Shown here: positions 1 through 7,545 of the stretch, in pieces
Layout of the letters: every line of letters starts with the position of its first letter
How positions within the stretch are numbered: position 1 is the first letter of the stretch
Source of the DNA: JBFXDI01 sp050181295
GTDB taxonomy: Bacteria; Pseudomonadota; Alphaproteobacteria; Rhizobiales; Aestuariivirgaceae
Assembly (NCBI GenBank): GCA_050181295.1
Contig: JBFXDI010000072.1
Coordinates: 1 to 20,441, forward strand
Direction: 5' to 3'
Length of the DNA stretch: 20,441 nucleotides
Made by a program: the position numbers and the translations under genes
The notes under the pieces: model-generated
What the model was told of the DNA's origin: nothing
The model's database searches: none
The model's input: the letters and a program-made list of their open reading frames with translations, nothing else

Positions 1-347
1 GGAATTTTGTCCTAGGACACCTGACCCCCGGAGTTGCATAAAAATCTTTGGATTCCGGTAGCTTATGGGCTTTGCGGTCGATAACGGCCGCAGGACATGG
101 CGGCTGCCGTCCGATGCCGTGGCGCAGTCCAGAAGAGGACGCCCCGCCGACATCTTCCGTTCTCGGAATCGACGAAATCCCTCGGCTTAATGGCGCGTTA
201 AACATGTAGCGCCATGCTGTGGTTAACGGGGACTGCCCAATACCCGCCGCATTGTTATGGACAGGTGCGACATCGGACTTGCGGGAAACCCGGCGTTGGG
301 GAATTCTTTCAGAGGGAATCGGGGCTTGGCTCCGGTCAGAGTGTGGG
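1..347. other. Intergenic region, no gene recognised
   Basis: I see no convincing coding region, RNA gene or repeat here. A GTG at 219 is in frame with the DUF882 gene downstream, but the peptide between 219 and 347 does not look like protein sequence and has no signal-peptide character, so I treat it as leader. The gene upstream of the window is not visible. A promoter for the 348 gene should lie here, but I could not pick a clear -35/-10 pair. Confidence 0.6.
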
Positions 348-1829
348 ATGCGTCTGCGTGCCAAGTCCAGCGGGACCTCGTTTAGCTTGACATCGCGGTT
401 GAAGAAATACGGGCTCTGCCTCGCTGCGGCGTCGTTCGCGCTGTGCAGCAGCGTCATGCTTGTGAAGCAGGATGCCCATGCCAGGGGCGAGACCAGGACG
501 CTCAGCCTCTATCACGTCCACACCAAGGAAACGCTGACCACGACCTATATGCGCGACGGACGCTATGTGCCGTCGGAGATGGCGAAGATCGATCGCTTGA
601 TGCGCGACTGGCGCAAGAACGCCGTCATCAAGATGGATCCGGAGACCATCGATCTCATGTGGGAGCTGCACGAGGATCTGGGCTCCAAGGCTCCCATCTA
701 CATCATCTGCGGCTACCGGTCCGGCGGCACCAACGCGATGCTGAAGAAGATCGGCCGCAATGTCGCGCGCCAGAGCCAGCATATCCGCGGCAAGGCCATT
801 GATCTCTATTTCCCGGACGTTTCCAGCGAGCGCGTGCGCAACAGCGCGCTGGTGAGGCAGATAGGTGGCGTCGGCTTCTACCCGAGAAGCGGGCCCAAGG
901 GCTTTGTCCATATCGATTCCGGCACGGTGCGGCACTGGCCCGGCATCAGCGATGCCAAGATGGCCTCGATCTTCCGCGATTATCGCAAGACTGTCGGCGC
1001 CCGTGCCTATCGCCGCGGCCAGGAGCCGGTGATGGTGGCCGAGGCCGAGGCTGAGACGTCGCCTAAGCAGGCCGCGCCGGTTCCGGCAACGAAGCCTCAA
1101 GTTCCCGTGGTGCTCGCCAAGGCGGAGGTCAAGGCCGGCCCGCCGATGCCGCGTCCGCGCCCGATCGAGGTGCTGATGCTGGCGGCGGCGCAACTCCAGA
1201 TCGAACCGGCCGCCGCGCCCGTGCCCAAGGTCAATTTCGCGGAGCGTCCCTCGCCCGTCACGGATGATCTGGGGACCGTGGTTGCGGCAGAGACCCTCAT
1301 CGAGGTCCAGACGCAGCACACCAATACCGCCGCCAAGAGCAGCTTCGCCGACATGCTCCGCTTTGGAGAGGCGAAGGGCACTCCGCTCATCAAGCCGCTC
1401 ACCGCTTCCGTAACGGAAACAGCCGAGGACTTGCTGAAGTGGCCCGTCAAGCTCCTGACGAGCGCCGAGCGCCTGATCCGCCGCGATGGCGCGCCGCAGC
1501 CCTTCGGCACCGGCATCGGGCCGGTCCCTGTCGAGCACACGCCGGAGCTCGTCGCCGAAGTGCAGAAGGCCAACCTTCAGACGGCCCTCGTCGAGCCAGT
1601 GGTCGCCGCCCCGCTGCCGATCGCCGTCGCATCGCCCGTTCCGCTGGTCGTCGATCCGATCGGCGAAGTGTTCAAGCCGGGGAAGGGCGACCTCTTGACG
1701 GTGAACAGATCGCTCAAGGGTGATCTCGTCCTGAAGCGCCGGCGGGTGGGGTCCATCCAGCGCGTCGACGATCCGACCCGCAACGGACTTTCCCGCACTT
1801 TCGAGAATCTGCTCGAGGCGCAGAACTAG
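348..1829 (+). CDS. Exported DUF882 / M15-like (YcbK family) peptidoglycan-associated protein with long Pro/Ala-rich tail
   Basis: 493 residues. The chosen ATG gives a basic N-terminus followed by a hydrophobic stretch (about residues 20-38), which reads as a signal peptide or anchor, so the protein should act in the periplasm. The DUF882 domain spans about residues 48-210 and contains ICGYRSGGTNAML, QHIRGKAIDLYF and FVHID. H145, D152 and H188 are placed like the zinc ligands of M15/DD-carboxypeptidase-like peptidases. By family this suggests cell-wall peptide cleavage or binding, but no substrate can be read here. Residues from about 225 to the end are rich in Pro, Ala and Val with no recognisable domain. 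This tail makes the protein far longer than compact DUF882 members and may be a linker or wall-associated region. The ribosome binding site is weak (AGAGTGTGGG). The family call is secure; the exact activity is inferred. Confidence 0.85.
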   Translation: MRLRAKSSGTSFSLTSRLKKYGLCLAAASFALCSSVMLVKQDAHARGETRTLSLYHVHTKETLTTTYMRDGRYVPSEMAKIDRLMRDWRKNAVIKMDPETIDLMWELHEDLGSKAPIYIICGYRSGGTNAMLKKIGRNVARQSQHIRGKAIDLYFPDVSSERVRNSALVRQIGGVGFYPRSGPKGFVHIDSGTVRHWPGISDAKMASIFRDYRKTVGARAYRRGQEPVMVAEAEAETSPKQAAPVPATKPQVPVVLAKAEVKAGPPMPRPRPIEVLMLAAAQLQIEPAAAPVPKVNFAERPSPVTDDLGTVVAAETLIEVQTQHTNTAAKSSFADMLRFGEAKGTPLIKPLTASVTETAEDLLKWPVKLLTSAERLIRRDGAPQPFGTGIGPVPVEHTPELVAEVQKANLQTALVEPVVAAPLPIAVASPVPLVVDPIGEVFKPGKGDLLTVNRSLKGDLVLKRRRVGSIQRVDDPTRNGLSRTFENLLEAQN

Positions 1830-1851
1830 GCTTCTGCTGGCCTGGAACACG

Positions 1852-1882
1852 AAAAAGCGCGGCTCTTGGGCCGCGCTTTTCG
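1852..1882. terminator. Bidirectional intrinsic terminator
   Basis: A perfect 11-bp inverted repeat has arms AAAAGCGCGGC (1853-1863) and GCCGCGCTTTT (1870-1880) around a 6-nt loop. The A-rich left arm and T-rich right arm give a U-tract on either transcript. It sits between the converging stops of the DUF882 gene (1829) and gapR (1901), so it can end both. Confidence 0.85.
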
Positions 1883-1900
1883 TTTGCAATAAGGGAAAAA

Positions 1901-2164
1901 TCAGGCGGCGTTGCTGGAAGCGGCCGTGCCCAGAGCGCCGAGATAAAGGTCGATCAAGGTCTCTTCCTCGGCGCGCTCGTTCGCGTCCTTTTTCCGGATG
2001 GTGATGACCTTGCGCAGGATCTTGGTGTCGAAGCCCTGGGACTTGGCCTCGGCGTAGACTTCCTTGATGTCCCCCGCCAGCGCCTTTTTCTCCTCCTCCA
2101 GCCGCTCGATGCGCTGAACGAGGCTTTTGAGCTGGCCTTCCGCGAATGCCGTCTTGCTGTCCAT
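1901..2164 (-). CDS. gapR: GapR family nucleoid-associated protein (DUF2312)
   Basis: 87 residues. The sequence carries the DUF2312 signature: GQLKSLVQRIERLEEEKKAL, KEVYAEAKSQGFD, KILRKVITIRKKD, then an acidic EEETLIDLYLGALG end. The heptad pattern of the first half is the coiled coil that GapR uses to dimerise. In Caulobacter, GapR binds overtwisted AT-rich DNA and stimulates type II topoisomerases ahead of replication and transcription forks; I infer the same role here. It is the last gene of a minus-strand run with the DUF1244 protein (85 bp upstream) and N-formylglutamate amidohydrolase. An AGGAC-like ribosome binding site precedes the ATG. The hairpin at 1852-1882 follows it. Confidence 0.92.
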   Translation of the reverse strand: MDSKTAFAEGQLKSLVQRIERLEEEKKALAGDIKEVYAEAKSQGFDTKILRKVITIRKKDANERAEEETLIDLYLGALGTAASSNAA

Positions 2165-2249
2165 GGATGTCCTTCGTCCTCAAGGGCATGTCCGGCGGAG
2201 CGACGAGGCTTCGCCGGATATCATGCGGGATCTGCTGTTCAGGGGTGGT

Positions 2250-2543
2250 TCAATGCTTGTGGGCTGACCTGAAGGCGGCCTGCTGCTCCGGAGTAGCTTC
2301 GCGCTGGTGCGCGGTCTTCCAGTCCTCATAGGGCATGCCGTAGATGTGCTCGCGCGCCTTGTCCTTGGACACCGCCACGCCCCGCGCGCCCGCCGCCTCC
2401 TTGTACCAGTTGGCGAGGCAGTTGCGGCAGAAGCCGGCGAGATTCATGAGGTCCAGGTTCTGGACATCGCTCCGCTCCCGCAGATGCTCCACCAGCCGGC
2501 GAAACGCCGCCGCCTCGAGTTCCGTCCGGGTCCTGTCATCCAT
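2250..2543 (-). CDS. DUF1244 family protein
   Basis: 97 residues, a normal length for the family. The signature is NLAGFCRNCLANWYKEAA, with a CxxC-like pair, followed by KDKAREHIYGMPYEDWK. The two cysteines and nearby histidines could bind metal, but I cannot show this. The function is not established to my knowledge. The ATG at 2543 was chosen over an upstream TTG because the gene then overlaps the N-formylglutamate amidohydrolase stop by only 8 bp (ATGGATGA), the usual sign of translational coupling, and because the peptide before it is unlike the family. It lies between the amidohydrolase and gapR in one transcription unit. Confidence 0.88.
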   Translation of the reverse strand: MDDRTRTELEAAAFRRLVEHLRERSDVQNLDLMNLAGFCRNCLANWYKEAAGARGVAVSKDKAREHIYGMPYEDWKTAHQREATPEQQAAFRSAHKH

Positions 2544-3330
2544 GCTGTCGTCCTTCCGTCGCGTGCAGGCGCTCGATCGCGGCCGGCAGAATTCTCGCAA
2601 GGCAGTCGATCCATTCCGCGATGCCGCCGGGCTCGGAAATGAGATCCTGCCGGATCTCTATCAGCGCGTCCGGCAAACCGCGGCGCGTTGCGTGCATGTC
2701 CAATGTGTCGCCTTCGAGGCCCCCGGAATAGGGCTCATTGTCGCCGATGACAAGCCGCGGTTCGCGACCAAGGAGATCGAGCAGCGGCCGCGCGAAACGC
2801 GGGTCGGATTTCCACAGGATGCCCGCGTGCCATGGCCGAGGAACCCCCTTCCAGAGCGGGGTGAAGCTGTGGATGGAGAGAATCGCCGGAAGGATGCCTG
2901 CGTTGACCGCCCGACCGATCGCGCCCGCGACGGCCCCATGGTAGGGACGGTAGAACTCCTCGATGCGCCGCTGGCGCTCTTCCTCGTCGATATCGGCATT
3001 GCCGGGCACGGCCGTGCCGTCCGAAAGCCGCATGATGAGGGTCGGGTCATCCTCGCCGCGGTTGGGGTCTATGAGGAGCCGCGAGAAGCCAGCGAGCACC
3101 GCCGGCGCCCGCAACCTCTCGCTCAGCCCCAGCGTCACCGCCTCCGCGCCGATGTCGTAGGCGATATGACGCTCGAACTCGCTTGCCGGCAGCCCCAGCG
3201 AGCCATATCCCGGCGGCAGGACGTTGCGGGCGTGGTCGCACAGGATCACGAGACCCGAGGCCGGATTGCCCCCAATCTCGACGTGGCTTTCGAAGCTTCC
3301 GGAGACAAGCCCGTGGTTGCGCTGAAGCAT
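2536..3330 (-). CDS. N-formylglutamate amidohydrolase family protein
   Basis: 264 residues. The family hydrolyses N-formyl-L-glutamate to formate and glutamate, the last step of one histidine-degradation route, in the cytoplasm. Sequence support includes LVILCDHARNVLPPGYGSLGL near the N-terminus, RLLIDPNRGEDDP, ILSIHSFTPLWKG and GDNEPYSGG, all characteristic of the FGase fold. No other hut gene is nearby, so this could be a paralogue acting on a related N-acyl amino acid; the gene neighbours suggest a housekeeping rather than a dedicated hut role. The ATG at 3330 is preferred to a TTG at 3366 because that TTG lies inside the likely -35 box and the -10 box ends only 6 nt before the ATG, so the message may be leaderless. 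The 3' end overlaps the DUF1244 gene. Confidence 0.88.
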   Translation of the reverse strand: MLQRNHGLVSGSFESHVEIGGNPASGLVILCDHARNVLPPGYGSLGLPASEFERHIAYDIGAEAVTLGLSERLRAPAVLAGFSRLLIDPNRGEDDPTLIMRLSDGTAVPGNADIDEEERQRRIEEFYRPYHGAVAGAIGRAVNAGILPAILSIHSFTPLWKGVPRPWHAGILWKSDPRFARPLLDLLGREPRLVIGDNEPYSGGLEGDTLDMHATRRGLPDALIEIRQDLISEPGGIAEWIDCLARILPAAIERLHATEGRQHG

Positions 3331-3336
3331 CGGATC

Positions 3337-3366
3337 ACTATAGGAGGTGCGGGAGCGGCCTGCCAA
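3337..3366 (-). promoter_or_regulatory. Sigma70-like promoter of the N-formylglutamate amidohydrolase - DUF1244 - gapR run
   Basis: Read on the minus strand, TTGGCA (3366-3361), an 18-bp spacer and TATAGT (3342-3337) closely match the -35/-10 consensus. Only 6 nt separate the -10 box from the ATG at 3330, which puts the expected transcription start at or next to the start codon. Confidence 0.6.
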
Positions 3367-3449
3367 CGGGCGGGCTTCGCGGGGTCATCTTGCCGCCAAA
3401 ATTGAGCGCGCAATCTCCCGTCTGGCGGACGGTAATTTGTTTCCGGCAA

Positions 3450-3479
3450 TTGACGCCGGGCCGGAAGGAAGTGCTATCT
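3450..3479 (+). promoter_or_regulatory. Likely promoter of the DUF1036 - pyk unit
   Basis: TTGACG (3450-3455), an 18-bp gap and CTATCT (3474-3479) resemble alphaproteobacterial housekeeping promoters. It lies 34 bp upstream of the DUF1036 ATG, on the strand opposite to the divergent amidohydrolase promoter. No competing site is visible. Confidence 0.45.
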
Positions 3480-3513
3480 TCCGAATCATGTTGAAGGGGA
3501 CCAGGGCTCGGCA

Positions 3514-3957
3514 ATGACGAAGGGGATCTGCGCGTTCCTGGCAGCCTTCGCTGGCATGTGGATGACGCTTGTGCCGGCCAAGGCCGACCTCAAGCTGTGC
3601 AACAACACCGAGAGCCGCGTGGGCGTGGCGCTCGGCTACAAGGATTCCCAGGGGTGGGCCAGCGAAGGCTGGTGGAACGTGGGCGCCAATGCCTGCGAGA
3701 CGCTTCTGAAGGGAGGCCTGATCGCGCGCTACTACTATATCTTCGCGGTCGACTACGACAAAGGCGGCTCCTGGGGCGGCAAGGCCATCATGTGCACGCG
3801 CGACAAGCTGTTCACGATCCGCGGCATCAAGGAGTGCGCCGAGCGCGGCTACCAGAAGACAGGGTTCTTCGAGGTCGACACGAACGAGGAGGTGGACTGG
3901 ACGGTGTCGCTGTCCGGCCCCAAGACCACCGAGCCGCAACAGTCCCAGACCCAGTGA
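3514..3957 (+). CDS. Exported DUF1036 family protein
   Basis: 147 residues. A signal peptide (MTKGICAFLAAFAGMWMTLVPAKA) is followed by the DUF1036 domain, which begins DLKLCNNTESRVGVALGYKD and includes SEGWWNVGANACETLL, a YYIFAVDYD strand and a RGIKECAERGYQKTGFFEVDT segment. The four cysteines of the mature domain could form two disulphides in the periplasm. The molecular role of DUF1036 proteins is not known to me. The stop codon overlaps the GTG start of pyruvate kinase by 4 bp (GTGA), so the two genes are co-transcribed and probably coupled. Confidence 0.9.
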   Translation: MTKGICAFLAAFAGMWMTLVPAKADLKLCNNTESRVGVALGYKDSQGWASEGWWNVGANACETLLKGGLIARYYYIFAVDYDKGGSWGGKAIMCTRDKLFTIRGIKECAERGYQKTGFFEVDTNEEVDWTVSLSGPKTTEPQQSQTQ

Positions 3958-5372
3958 GACGCAGCCGCAACGTCAAGATCGTCGCGACGCTCGGTCCCGC
4001 ATCTTCCTCACAGGAGATGATCGAACGCCTGTTCCAGAACGGCGTCGACGTCTTCCGCATCAACATGAGCCATTCGTCGCACGCTATGCTCGCCGAGCGG
4101 CTCGCCGACATCCGCAGCATCGAGAAGCGCTATGGGCGGCCGATCGGCGTTCTGGTCGATCTGCAGGGCCCGAAGCTCCGCATCGGCACGTTCAAGGACG
4201 AGTCGGGCGTCAGGCTCAGCCCGCGGCAGCGCTTCATCCTCGATGACGATCCTACGCCAGGGGACGCGACGCGGGTGCATCTGCCGCATCCCGAGATCTT
4301 CGCCGCCATGAAGCCGGGCGAGCATCTGCTCCTCAACGACGGACGCATCCGGCTGCAGGTCGAGGACGTTACTCCGAAGCGGATCGTGACCGAGGTGGTC
4401 TTCGGCGGCGCGCTGTCGGCGCGCAAGGGCGTGAATCTGCCGGATACGATCGTGCCGCTGACCGCGCTCACCGAGAAGGACCGCGCCGATCTCGAGTACG
4501 CGGCCGGGCTCAGCGTCGACTGGATCGCCCAGAGCTTTGTTCAGCGGGCACAGGACGTGGCCGAGGCGCGGATGCTGGTGCGCGGGCGCGCCGGCATCAT
4601 GGTGAAGATCGAGAAGCCGGCCGCGCTCAACGCGCTGGACGAGATCATTGGGCTTTCCGACGCGCTGATGGTGGCGCGCGGCGATCTCGGCGTGGAGTTG
4701 CCGGTCGAATCGGTGCCGGGCTGGCAGAAGCGGCTGACGCGCGCGGCGCGCCGTGAGGGCAAGCCGGTGGTCGTCGCCACCCAGATGCTCGAATCCATGA
4801 TCGTCGAGCCGGTGCCGACGCGCGCGGAAGTGTCGGACGTCGCGACCGCGGTCTTCGAGGGCGCCGACGCCGTGATGCTCTCGGCCGAGTCGGCCGCGGG
4901 CGCCTGGCCAGACAAGGCGGTCGCCATGATGGACCGGATCGCGCGCTCCGTGGAGCACGATCCGCTCTACCGGGGCATCATCCATGCACAGCGCACCGAG
5001 CCGCAGGCGACCACCGCCGACGCCATCTCGCATGCCGCCCGCACGGTCGGGGAGACGGTCGGCGCGGCAAGCATCGTCTGCTACACGGGCTCGGGCTCTA
5101 CGGGCCTGCGCGTGGCGCGAGAGCGGCCCGAGATACCCATCATCGCGCTCACGCCGCGCCTCGAGACGAGCCGCCGGCTGGCAGTCGTTTGGGGCCTCCA
5201 CTGCGTGCTGACGGAAGATGCGCAGGATCTCGACGACATGGTCTGGCGCGCCTGCCGCATCGCGGCCGAGGAGGGCTTCGCCAAGGCCGGCGAACGCGTC
5301 GTCATCACGGCGGGCGTGCCGCTCGGGACGCCGGGCAAGACGAACATGCTGCGGATCGCCACGATCCGCTGA
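3954..5372 (+). CDS. pyk: Pyruvate kinase
   Basis: 472 residues, the normal bacterial length. It transfers phosphate from phosphoenolpyruvate to ADP, the last step of glycolysis, in the cytoplasm. Motifs in order: VKIVATLGPASSS near the N-terminus, INMSHSSH, the K-site segment MVKIEKPAAL (Lys at about 218), VARGDLGVELP and the ATQMLESMI signature, then a C-terminal regulatory domain ending TPGKTNMLRIATI. The open frame continues upstream through the DUF1036 gene, but the real start is the GTG at 3954. It gives the family-typical MRRSRNVKIVATLGP and overlaps the preceding stop by GTGA. The gene converges on the TPR gene with a gap of only 16 bp. Confidence 0.95.
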   Translation: MRRSRNVKIVATLGPASSSQEMIERLFQNGVDVFRINMSHSSHAMLAERLADIRSIEKRYGRPIGVLVDLQGPKLRIGTFKDESGVRLSPRQRFILDDDPTPGDATRVHLPHPEIFAAMKPGEHLLLNDGRIRLQVEDVTPKRIVTEVVFGGALSARKGVNLPDTIVPLTALTEKDRADLEYAAGLSVDWIAQSFVQRAQDVAEARMLVRGRAGIMVKIEKPAALNALDEIIGLSDALMVARGDLGVELPVESVPGWQKRLTRAARREGKPVVVATQMLESMIVEPVPTRAEVSDVATAVFEGADAVMLSAESAAGAWPDKAVAMMDRIARSVEHDPLYRGIIHAQRTEPQATTADAISHAARTVGETVGAASIVCYTGSGSTGLRVARERPEIPIIALTPRLETSRRLAVVWGLHCVLTEDAQDLDDMVWRACRIAAEEGFAKAGERVVITAGVPLGTPGKTNMLRIATIR

Positions 5373-5388
5373 CCCTCGTGCGCAGTCC

Positions 5389-5994
5389 TCAGATATCCTG
5401 CTCGACTTCGCCTTGCAGTTCCTTCACCGCCGCCTTGGCGGACGCGAGGAACGGGTTGACGGCGAGCGCCCGGCGATAGGCCTTGAGCGCCTCGCGCTTG
5501 TCGCCCTGCTCGCGGCGGATGGCGCCGAGTCCTGAAAGGGCGCCGAAATGCCGGGGCTCGAGCGCCAGCACCTTGTCGATGTCGGCGAGCGACCTGTCGA
5601 ACTGACGGTTGAGGAAATAGGCGGTGGCGCGGCGGTTCAGGGCCTCGGCGAAATCGGGCTTCAGCTCCACCGCCGTGTCGAGCATGCGGATGGCGATGTC
5701 GAGCTCGCGCGCCTCGATGGCCTTGTCGGCCTGCCCGACGAGCGCATCGCAGGTGGGGCTGCCGGAATGGCTCCAGATGCGCCAGATGGCCTGCTCGATC
5801 GTCTTGGCCGATCTGTCGTTGTCGGTCGCGTGCAGCTGGCCGAAAAGGCGGTCGAGCAGTTCGGCCGCGTCGGGCGCCGGCTGCTGCTGCGGCGCTGCGG
5901 CCTGCTCCTCCGAGACGCCCTGCGAGGCAGCCGGACCGACTGCGCCGGCAAACAATAGAGCTGCCGCGAGCAGGGGGAGTCCATAACGCTTCAT
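5389..5994 (-). CDS. Exported tetratricopeptide-repeat protein
   Basis: 201 residues. A signal peptide (MKRYGLPLLAAALLFAGAVGPAASQ) is followed by a Gln/Pro/Ala-rich linker, then an alpha-helical region with about three TPR units: ARELDIAIRMLDTAVELKPDFAEALNRRA, FDRSLADIDKVLALEPRHFGALSGLG and KREALKAYRRALAVNPF. TPR arrays bind other proteins, and this one should work in the periplasm; the partner is unknown. Four in-frame ATGs lie close together (6021, 6015, 6003, 5994). I chose 5994 for the best signal peptide, but none has a clear Shine-Dalgarno sequence, and the chosen ATG lies in a perfect hairpin. A start at 6021 is possible. Confidence 0.85.
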   Translation of the reverse strand: MKRYGLPLLAAALLFAGAVGPAASQGVSEEQAAAPQQQPAPDAAELLDRLFGQLHATDNDRSAKTIEQAIWRIWSHSGSPTCDALVGQADKAIEARELDIAIRMLDTAVELKPDFAEALNRRATAYFLNRQFDRSLADIDKVLALEPRHFGALSGLGAIRREQGDKREALKAYRRALAVNPFLASAKAAVKELQGEVEQDI

Positions 5995-6016
5995 GCCGGG
6001 CATGGTACCCGGCATG
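5992..6016 (-). promoter_or_regulatory. Hairpin over the start codon of the TPR gene
   Basis: A perfect inverted repeat has arms CATGCCGGG (5992-6000) and CCCGGCATG (6008-6016) around a 7-nt loop. The ATG at 5994 lies within one arm, and upstream ATGs lie in the other arm (6015) and loop (6003). In the mRNA this would hide the start region, so it could limit translation or favour the ATG at 6021. Confidence 0.5.
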
Positions 6017-6045
6017 TGCATGATCTCAAACTCAAATCCACGCGA

Positions 6046-6062
6046 GCGCCCGTGTCGGGCGC
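6046..6062 (-). terminator. Short GC hairpin after rpmJ, weak terminator candidate
   Basis: GCGCCCG (6046-6052) and CGGGCGC (6056-6062) pair around a 3-nt loop just after the rpmJ stop. No T-run follows on the minus strand, so it is more likely a pause or mRNA 3'-end stabiliser than a full terminator. Confidence 0.35.
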
Positions 6063-6071
6063 AAGGCGAAC

Positions 6072-6197
6072 TCAGCCCTGGCGGGCCTTGAAGCGCGGGT
6101 TGGTCTTGTTGATGACGTAAAGACGGCCCTTGCGCCTCACCAGCCGGTTGGCGCGGTGACGCCCGATCAGCGTCTTGAGCGAATTGCGGACTTTCAT
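6072..6197 (-). CDS. rpmJ: 50S ribosomal protein L36
   Basis: 41 residues, beginning MKVRNSLKTLIGRHRANR, continuing LVRRKGRLYVINKTNPRF and ending KARQG. It is small, strongly basic and matches the alphaproteobacterial L36 form, which lacks the four zinc-binding Cys/His residues of the zinc-containing L36. It is part of the large ribosomal subunit. It lies 55 bp downstream of the S8 protease gene on the same strand and outside any ribosomal operon, as is common in alphaproteobacteria. Confidence 0.95.
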   Translation of the reverse strand: MKVRNSLKTLIGRHRANRLVRRKGRLYVINKTNPRFKARQG

Positions 6198-6252
6198 CGG
6201 TCTGATCCCATTCGATTTTCGGGGCGGACCATAGATATCGGCCCCGGCACTG

Positions 6253-7545
6253 TCAATGCGGGCTCTCGCAATCCCCGGATGCCCGCACGAGGCCCCATCC
6301 GAACACCGGATCGCGGCCCGTCTCGCCGAGGTCCTGTGCGGCCTTGGATAGGTATTCGACTCTCGCCGGGCCGCGCAAATTGGGATCGCGCGCCAGAGCG
6401 AGAGCGAAGGCGGCGGTCACGAAGGGGGTCGCGAAGGAGGTTCCGGTGCTACGCTTCCAGCCGCTCACGGAGGCCGCCGTCCAGAGGCCGGCGCCGGGAG
6501 CGGCAAAGTCCACGTGGTTGCCACGGCCCGCCCGGCTCAGCACCTCGAGCCGACGTCCGAGCGCGGTCACGGCCACGACGCCCTGATAGGCGGCAGGGTA
6601 GGCGGCCTGACCGCGCGGGCCCGCATTTCCCACCGACGCCACGAGCAGGACGTCGCGCCTCAGCGCGGCGTTCACGAGCTCCAGGAGCAGCCGGTTGTCG
6701 GGACCGGCAAAACTCATGTTCACGATCGCGACCTTGCGGGCGAGCAGGATATCCAGCGCACGCATGAGATCGAAGGCCTGCATGCGGAGGCCGACACCCT
6801 TGACGTTCTCGAAGGCATCGATGGCGATGAGGCTGGCGTTCGGCAGGAGGCCCGGCACCCGGCTCCTGGCGCCCGCTACGAGCTGGGACGCAATCGCCGT
6901 GCCATGGGCAAGGTCCGAAAGCGGGCGCGCCCGATCAAGCTTCATCAGCTCGATCTTCTGACCTTTCAGCGCCGGATGGTGGATGTTGACGGCCGTGTCG
7001 ATCATGCCGATGAGCGGCAGCGATTTGCATTTCGATCCCTTTCCTGGCCACGCCACTGAGGCCAGCGACCGGCAATTGCGGCCCTCGCAACGACCTTCCT
7101 GCAGCCGGTAGAAATGATTGGAATCCACGGTCGCGTCGGCGCTCAGCTCAGCCACCCGCCTTCGCGCATCCTCAATCCGGGTGCCGCGCGGCATGCGCAG
7201 CCTCGCCAGGGGGCGAAGGGTGCTCCCCAGGAAGCTCTTGGAAATCACCTGATAGCCCTCGGTCTCAAGCGTTGCGATGTTCGGGTCCGTCAGTCCGGCG
7301 GCAATGAGCTCGTCCGGGATGCGGGGCGGAAGCTGCGCGGCCCGCGCCGGCCGCGGAGGTCTGGTCGTGCGGCTGCGATGGCGCTCGCGCGGCGCGATGA
7401 AGCTGAAGGGCGGAAGCTCCAGGAGCTGGTTGGGAAGGCCCTCGAGCGGCGTCTGCGCCGCTGCGGGCATGTGGAAGTCCGATGCGAGGAGCAGCAGGGC
7501 CAGCAGCGCTGACAGCAGAGACGCACGCCATTGCGGTTTCCGCAT
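6253..7545 (-). CDS. Exported S8 family serine protease (subtilisin-like)
   Basis: 430 residues. The start at 7545 gives a signal peptide (MRKPQWRASLLSALLALLLLASDFHMPAAAQ). Residues about 70-150 look like an inhibitor-type propeptide that ends before the catalytic domain. The triad is complete: D183 (LIGMIDTAVNIHHP), H214 (LAHGTAIASQL) and S370 (GTSFATPFVTAA), with N307 (SVGNAGP) as the oxyanion-hole Asn. Cysteines at 153, 158 and 173 sit just before the catalytic domain, and C426 near the C-terminus; disulphides are possible. The protein should cleave proteins in the periplasm or outside the cell after self-processing; its target is unknown. rpmJ follows on the same strand. Confidence 0.9.
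   Translation of the reverse strand: MRKPQWRASLLSALLALLLLASDFHMPAAAQTPLEGLPNQLLELPPFSFIAPRERHRSRTTRPPRPARAAQLPPRIPDELIAAGLTDPNIATLETEGYQVISKSFLGSTLRPLARLRMPRGTRIEDARRRVAELSADATVDSNHFYRLQEGRCEGRNCRSLASVAWPGKGSKCKSLPLIGMIDTAVNIHHPALKGQKIELMKLDRARPLSDLAHGTAIASQLVAGARSRVPGLLPNASLIAIDAFENVKGVGLRMQAFDLMRALDILLARKVAIVNMSFAGPDNRLLLELVNAALRRDVLLVASVGNAGPRGQAAYPAAYQGVVAVTALGRRLEVLSRAGRGNHVDFAAPGAGLWTAASVSGWKRSTGTSFATPFVTAAFALALARDPNLRGPARVEYLSKAAQDLGETGRDPVFGWGLVRASGDCESPH

Noticed and set aside
336..2189. A 617-codon minus-strand open frame opposite the DUF882 gene
   Set aside because: It is the codon-bias shadow of the DUF882 gene and the out-of-frame part of gapR, and it crosses the strong terminator at 1852-1882.
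4008..5201. A 397-codon minus-strand open frame opposite pyruvate kinase
   Set aside because: It is an antisense shadow; its composition is rich in Arg, His, Asp and Gly with no domain, while the plus strand encodes an unmistakable pyruvate kinase.
6198..6252. A possible separate promoter for rpmJ in the gap after the S8 protease
   Set aside because: The 55-bp gap has no convincing -35/-10 pair by eye, so I left it out.
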